A stretch of DNA of 18,886 nt from an uncultured archaeon (GTDB taxonomy: Archaea > Halobacteriota > Methanosarcinia > Methanotrichales > Methanotrichaceae): the NCBI GenBank assembly GCA_902385025.1, contig CABMDX010000186.1:1-18886 (forward strand), in the 5' to 3' direction. A program made the translations under genes and the position numbers. The notes under the pieces are model-generated. The model was not told the DNA's origin, made no database searches, and saw nothing but the letters and a program-made list of their open reading frames with translations. This document shows, one piece after another, positions 15,712 through 18,886 of the stretch (positions are counted from its first letter, which is position 1; each line of letters opens with the position of its first letter).

Positions 15712-16785
15712 TTACCAAAACTCCTTCTTCCTCCTCATGAACAGGTACACGAAGAACGGCACACCCAGGAAAGCGGTCATGATGCCCACGGGGAGTATCA
15801 CCGGTGCCAGGATGGTCCGGGCAGCAGTATCCGCCCCGAGAAGCAGGAGTCCGCCCACCAGTGCTGAGGCCGGCAGCAGGAACCTGTGATCTCCGCCGAT
15901 GACCATGCGCGTGATGTGGGGCGCGACCAGGCCTATGAAGCCGATGGTCCCGGTAAAACAGATCACGCTGGCGGTGATGAGCGAGACGAGCATCATGCAG
16001 ACCACCCGCGTCTTTTCCACGTTCACGCCCAGGCTGGTGGCGGTTTCGTCGCCTGCGCCAAGGGCATTGATGTCCCAGGACTTGAGCAAGAGATACGGGA
16101 AGCAAATGGCAATAACCCCGGACACGATCCAGACCTTATCCCATGAGGACCTGCCCATTGAGCCCATCATCCAGAAGACAACCTCCTGCACCTGCTCGGC
16201 GTGGCCGATGTATTGCAGGAAGCTTGTCATGGCCTGGAAGAGGTACATGATGGCAATGCCCGCCAGGATCATGGTTTCTGGAGTGATGCCCTTGTATTTT
16301 GCAAGGCCGTAAACGGTCATTGAGGCAAGGAGGGTGAAGATGAAGGCGTTGCCGATGATAAGCCACTCGCCGCCCACGAAGCCCGCACCGAGGATTATGG
16401 CCAGGGCCGCTCCAAAGCTGGCTGCGGAGGAGATGCCAAGGGTGAATGGGCTGGCCAGGGGATTCTTGAGAATGCCCTGCATCACTGCACCGGCAATAGC
16501 AAGGCCCATGCCCGCTACAATGGAGAGCAGAATGCGGTGCAGCCGCAGCCCCCAGACGATGGTGTCAGAGAACCAGTCTGTCTCGAACCTGCCGGGGAAG
16601 AACCTGGCCAGGATGGCAGAGTAGACGTCCAGGACGGTGATGTTTGCCGAGCCGAGAGTTGCGGCCACGCCTGCCAGGAGCGCAATTCCTGCCAGGAGCA
16701 GGAGGAGGAAAAAGGCTTTCCTGTTTATGAAGCGTGCATACTCTTCCCGAAGCTCGATCTTCCCTGCAACCGATTCAATCGACAT
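15712..16785 (-). CDS. FecCD/BtuC-type ABC transporter permease
   Basis: A membrane subunit of an ABC importer for vitamin B12, siderophore iron or a similar metal chelate. It has 357 residues from the chosen start and about nine or ten hydrophobic helices, the first being FFLLLLLAGIALLAG. Family blocks are visible: RLHRILLSIVAGMGLAIAG, MQGILKNPLASPFTLGIS, LGAGDETATSLGVNVEKTR, FIGLVAPHITRMVIGGDHR, and VGIMTAFLGVPFFVYLFMR near the end. The start could be Met1 at 16818, but TATA-like stretches at 16840-16824 favour the ATG at 16785 with a short leader. The substrate cannot be told from the permease alone. No ATP-binding or substrate-binding partner is in the window, which is unusual for this family. 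Confidence 0.92.
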   Translation of the reverse strand: MSIESVAGKIELREEYARFINRKAFFLLLLLAGIALLAGVAATLGSANITVLDVYSAILARFFPGRFETDWFSDTIVWGLRLHRILLSIVAGMGLAIAGAVMQGILKNPLASPFTLGISSAASFGAALAIILGAGFVGGEWLIIGNAFIFTLLASMTVYGLAKYKGITPETMILAGIAIMYLFQAMTSFLQYIGHAEQVQEVVFWMMGSMGRSSWDKVWIVSGVIAICFPYLLLKSWDINALGAGDETATSLGVNVEKTRVVCMMLVSLITASVICFTGTIGFIGLVAPHITRMVIGGDHRFLLPASALVGGLLLLGADTAARTILAPVILPVGIMTAFLGVPFFVYLFMRRKKEFW

Positions 16786-16823
16786 CTCAAACCATCTGCA
16801 ACTTTGCCTGCTCTGCATTCAGT

Positions 16824-16840
16824 TATACGAAATAATTAAC
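16824..16840 (-). promoter_or_regulatory. TATA-type promoter region of the permease
   Basis: The minus strand here reads TTAATTATTTCGTATAAC, with two overlapping TATA-like options. RNA start points about 26 bases downstream (16810-16800) give a leader of 15-25 bases before the ATG at 16785 and exclude the earlier ATG at 16818. Confidence 0.45.
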
Positions 16841-17505
16841 TATTAATTCCAATGCACCGAAGCATGCTTGGAAAGTTGTGTCTATATTGATAAGCATTTT
16901 GGTTATGGTATCACAAATTGTTATTGAATAATGGGGGGATTTATGCCAGAGTACCTTCATCAGTGAATCTGTCCGCGAAAATCTGGCTGCAATCGAGGTT
17001 ATTGAATACCGCGATGTAGACTAATGAGACCGCCAAGATGTGGCCGGATATTTCCAGACAAGAGGCGAAGCATACGTCCTCAGATGCCACAACCGACCTG
17101 CAGCTTGACTGCGAGTTAATATGCAAGATCATGGATGATTCGGATAAGGAATGCAAGATGGAGGCCATCGAATGAAGTACTATGAGGTCAGAGACTCGAT
17201 CCATGTGCCTATGCAATAATTGATAGAAGGGGTCTATGGTACGGCCAACTGTAATTTTTTGGGTTTTGGTAGATATTGCTAGGTGACTGCTCTCTGGAGA
17301 AAGACGATTAGGTCTATCAAGACTCCGAAGCTCGGTGAATTCCTGAAGAGGGGGCGCCTTCGTCATCTGCTGCGGAGCGCAGGAGCTTCAAGGGATGCCC
17401 CATGGTGATTGCCATCAGCTTTGCAAAGTGGGCAGAGTAACGTCTTTTCTGCAAAATGACATTAAGGCCCTCTATCCAATATACCTTTGGAAACAAGAAG
17501 AATTC
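16841..17505. other. Gene-poor, apparently eroded stretch
   Basis: No intact, recognisable gene was found here on either strand. The minus-strand frame at 16941-17366 (141 codons) has no ribosome-binding site and no recognisable features. On the plus strand a frame ending with the TAA at 17022-17024 encodes a protein-like tail (SESVRENLAAIEVIEYRDVD) but has no start codon. A perfect 10-bp palindrome, AAGCATGCTT, lies at 16860-16869. The HD-like remnant at 17172-17219 is listed separately. The stretch looks like decayed genes at the edge of the AT-rich block. Confidence 0.4.
17038..17219 (+). pseudogene. Small ORF coupled to an HD-phosphohydrolase N-terminal remnant
   Basis: Two short frames lie head to tail. 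The first (17038-17175) encodes 45 residues starting MWPDISRQEAKH, with no family I recognise. Its TGA overlaps the ATG of the second (17172-17219) in an ATGA junction of the kind seen between co-translated genes. The second encodes only MKYYEVRDSIHVPMQ before a TAA. This closely resembles the conserved start of HD-domain dNTPase-like phosphohydrolases (Y-E-I/V-R-D-P/S-I-H), which normally continue for hundreds of residues. No continuation of the HD domain could be read in any frame downstream, so only the start seems to survive. The assignment rests on 14 residues and is tentative. Confidence 0.35.
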
Positions 17506-17508
17506 CAT
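17317..17508 (-). CDS. Possible 63-residue ORF coupled to the membrane-protein gene
   Basis: A 63-residue frame starting MEFFLFPKVYWIEGLNVILQ. Its ATG overlaps the TAA of the membrane-protein gene by one base (TAATG on the minus strand at 17510-17506), a junction typical of translational coupling. Against a real gene: there is no SD, no recognised family, and the frame crosses from AT-rich into GC-richer sequence, with the latter half (HPLKLLRSAADDEGAPSSG) unlike the first. It may be chance read-through into older flanking DNA. Confidence 0.22.
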   Translation of the reverse strand: MEFFLFPKVYWIEGLNVILQKRRYSAHFAKLMAITMGHPLKLLRSAADDEGAPSSGIHRASES

Positions 17509-18149
17509 TAAAGAGTTTTTATATAATCTTGTAGGGTTTTTTTATACACTTTTTTGTTTTCTACTAGAAACATAGTTTCTCTCAAATCAGAATGATGATC
17601 GATATTTATTCCTAATAATAAGAGTATGATAAAAAGCAAAAACCACCGCAATATCCAAGGTGACTGAATTCCGAGGAACATAAAGTCGCATATTGAGAAA
17701 AAGAGTGACAGAATTGAACTCATAAATACGAGATGAACATAACTATTAAAAATATAAAAATGGTTCCTATTGTCTGTTTTTGCTATAATGTTAGGATAAA
17801 TTGCATGACATATCGCCAGAGTCCTTGCTTTAGGTGGCGCATCGAGATCTCTTAAAATAGAAAGATGAAATTCGTACTGAGGAATCCCTACAGTTAGCTT
17901 TTCAAGATATCGAATAAGCGGATAGTAGAAGATAGCTCGATAGAATCCATAAAATGAGAAACCTGAAATTATTATTCCTAGTGAAAATAGAACCATCAAT
18001 GGTATTACATTTGTAGCAGAATAACTAGATATTTCCGCACCCTTTCGCCAAAACAGAAAAACCATTATGAGTATACCAGGACATATGCTACGAAGAAAGG
18101 TACTTAGATCGAGGGGCAATGTTTGTATCATTTCGTTCACGCTCTTCAT
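17508..18149 (-). CDS. Four-helix integral membrane protein, unknown function
   Basis: A 213-residue protein that I do not recognise. Four hydrophobic segments are visible at about 20-35 (ICPGILIMVFLFW), 47-68 (NVIPLMVLFSLGIIISGF), 135-157 (YVHLVFMSSILSLFF) and 165-183 (ILRWFLLFIILLLLGI). They enclose a polar loop of about 60 residues (70-132) and leave a lysine-rich C-terminal tail of about 30 residues. The arrangement of two helices, a cytoplasmic-type loop and two helices occurs in many small sensors or effectors, but no catalytic motif is seen. Met7 (18131) is an alternative start, with a GTGA six bases upstream. The gene is markedly AT-rich compared with genes before 16800, which suggests acquisition. 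It is probably a real gene with an unknown role. Confidence 0.65.
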   Translation of the reverse strand: MKSVNEMIQTLPLDLSTFLRSICPGILIMVFLFWRKGAEISSYSATNVIPLMVLFSLGIIISGFSFYGFYRAIFYYPLIRYLEKLTVGIPQYEFHLSILRDLDAPPKARTLAICHAIYPNIIAKTDNRNHFYIFNSYVHLVFMSSILSLFFSICDFMFLGIQSPWILRWFLLFIILLLLGINIDHHSDLRETMFLVENKKVYKKTLQDYIKTL

Positions 18150-18259
18150 ATAATCTAATCTATTTCATTGTATTGCTGTCTAAAATTCATTTTCAATTGA
18201 TGGCTTGAAGGCCAGATCGTAGCGAATTTGCAGGCAATTTCTAGTGCAATGATTCCAAA

Positions 18260-18490
18260 TTAACATATCAATACACTACAGTCATCATCAACAACAATTC
18301 CGCCTGCTATTTTATCCATTTTGTATTTCCACTTAAATATCGTCGGTGGCTCATTCGCTATACTTTTTAACTTTTTAGTTGATTTATAATATTTTCTTAT
18401 TAGATCAAACCATAGAGGAGGATTCCTATTTACTACACCTGAGAGGGCATTTTTTAAAATGCACCCTATTGCTCGACTTTTAACGTCCAT
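18260..18490 (-). CDS. Small hypothetical protein
   Basis: A 76-residue frame starting MDVKSRAIGCILKNALSG, basic in the middle (RKYYKSTKKLKS) and ending acidic then hydrophobic (GGIVVDDDCSVLIC). AGAGGG lies just two bases before the ATG and GGAG about 16 bases before it, so ribosome binding is plausible but not ideal. No family is recognised. It lies in the AT-rich end, 110 bases upstream of the membrane-protein gene on the same strand, and could be co-transcribed with it. It may be a short real gene or a fragment of a longer one. Confidence 0.4.
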   Translation of the reverse strand: MDVKSRAIGCILKNALSGVVNRNPPLWFDLIRKYYKSTKKLKSIANEPPTIFKWKYKMDKIAGGIVVDDDCSVLIC

Positions 18491-18528
18491 TTCCCTCTCA
18501 ATCGCTCCTATTTTTAATCATTCTTCCA

Positions 18529-18545
18529 TAGCCTCCGCTAGGCTA
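18529..18545. repeat. Short perfect inverted repeat between two small genes
   Basis: TAGCCT (18529-18534) and AGGCTA (18540-18545) form a 6-bp inverted repeat with the 5-base spacer CCGCT. It lies between the divergent small genes that start at 18490 and 18658, so it could be an operator or a short stem. Chance occurrence cannot be excluded. Confidence 0.3.
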
Positions 18546-18657
18546 AATAATTTTGGCAGTCTTCAGGGTGCAAAGCTGAATCAAAAATTAGGGTTCAAAG
18601 ATTATCAATTAAGAGATAAACGTTCAATTTAAAGATTTATTAAAATGGTTTTTCAGT

Positions 18658-18858
18658 ATGGCTGCAATTCTATTATGGGAAATAGAAGATCCACTACCCA
18701 AAGAAGGCTCAAAATCAAGAACTATGGGCGACATGATTGATAGAGTAAAAATGCGAGCAGTTGGAGAAACATTTGAATTTATTATGACTTATTTTAATTT
18801 ACATGTACCTGATGAAGGGCTTCTTTATATACTCAAGAGCCTTGGAATGAAGGTATGA
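18658..18858 (+). CDS. Small hypothetical protein
   Basis: A complete 66-residue frame, MAAILLWEIEDPLP at its start and ILKSLGMKV at its end, with a helical middle (MGDMIDRVKMRAVGETFEFIM). It is soluble with no cysteines and no recognised family. TATA-like TTTAAAG and TTTATTAAA elements at about 18627-18643 sit close to the ATG and fit a leaderless message; no SD is present. It is divergent from the 76-residue gene. The protein-like composition in an AT-rich background favours a real gene, perhaps part of an acquired segment that continues past the window. Confidence 0.45.
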   Translation: MAAILLWEIEDPLPKEGSKSRTMGDMIDRVKMRAVGETFEFIMTYFNLHVPDEGLLYILKSLGMKV

Positions 18859-18886
18859 ATAATAAGATAGATTGAGAATTATATAT

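Noticed and set aside
16941..17366. 141-codon minus-strand frame in the gene-poor stretch
   Set aside because: No ribosome-binding site, no recognisable domain, and protein-like plus-strand fragments lie in the same DNA.
17534..17540. T7 run on the plus strand as a terminator
   Set aside because: It lies inside the lysine-rich C-terminal coding part of the leftward membrane gene and no plus-strand gene precedes it.

Overview
The window looks like chromosomal DNA of a methanogenic euryarchaeon, probably Methanosarcinales and possibly Methanothrix/Methanosaeta. The order is inferred from gene content and sequence style; I could not run a search. The archaeal signs are TATA-type promoters close to short or absent leaders, Shine-Dalgarno (SD) sites of the GGAGGTGA type, several TTG starts, an archease-RtcB pair, a DUF166 protein, an iron-sulfur flavoprotein, and a PAS/GAF hybrid kinase of a style common in Methanosarcinales. 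Most of the window has moderate to high GC. The last 1.4 kb is clearly AT-rich.

Layout. Positions 1-120 hold the first codons of a leftward exported protein that runs off the edge. Positions 337-4245 form a rightward block: a small secreted protein, a PflX-type radical SAM protein, archease, the RNA ligase RtcB, and a TrmJ-type tRNA 2'-O-methyltransferase that overlaps rtcB by ATGA. The last three make a compact tRNA/RNA processing unit. Positions 4269-7501 are all leftward: a four-repeat TPR protein, a DUF166 protein, an exported bactofilin-like beta-helix protein with a membrane domain, and a small sulfite-oxidase-like molybdopterin protein. The DUF166 upstream region (5677-5750) carries a dense palindrome array and a perfect 10-bp inverted repeat.

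Positions 7856-11806 encode a 1316-residue soluble hybrid histidine kinase (PAS-PAS-GAF-GAF-PAS-HisKA-HATPase-degenerate receiver-receiver). It meets a leftward Acg-type nitroreductase (11801-12826) tail to tail; both genes end in the same palindromic CTATAG. Divergent from the nitroreductase is a DUF362 protein with two [4Fe-4S] motifs, followed by a flavoprotein with a compact cysteine motif. These three form a small redox cluster. A two-domain GNAT acetyltransferase (14847-15698) converges on a leftward FecCD/BtuC permease (15712-16785) that has no ATPase or binding-protein partner in view.

Positions 16786-17507 are gene-poor and look eroded. They include a 15-codon remnant resembling the start of an HD-domain phosphohydrolase. 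From about 17500 to the end the DNA is AT-rich and holds only unrecognised genes: a four-helix membrane protein and small proteins of 76 and 66 residues. This end may be the edge of an acquired island. I found no tRNA, rRNA, CRISPR array or intact insertion sequence.
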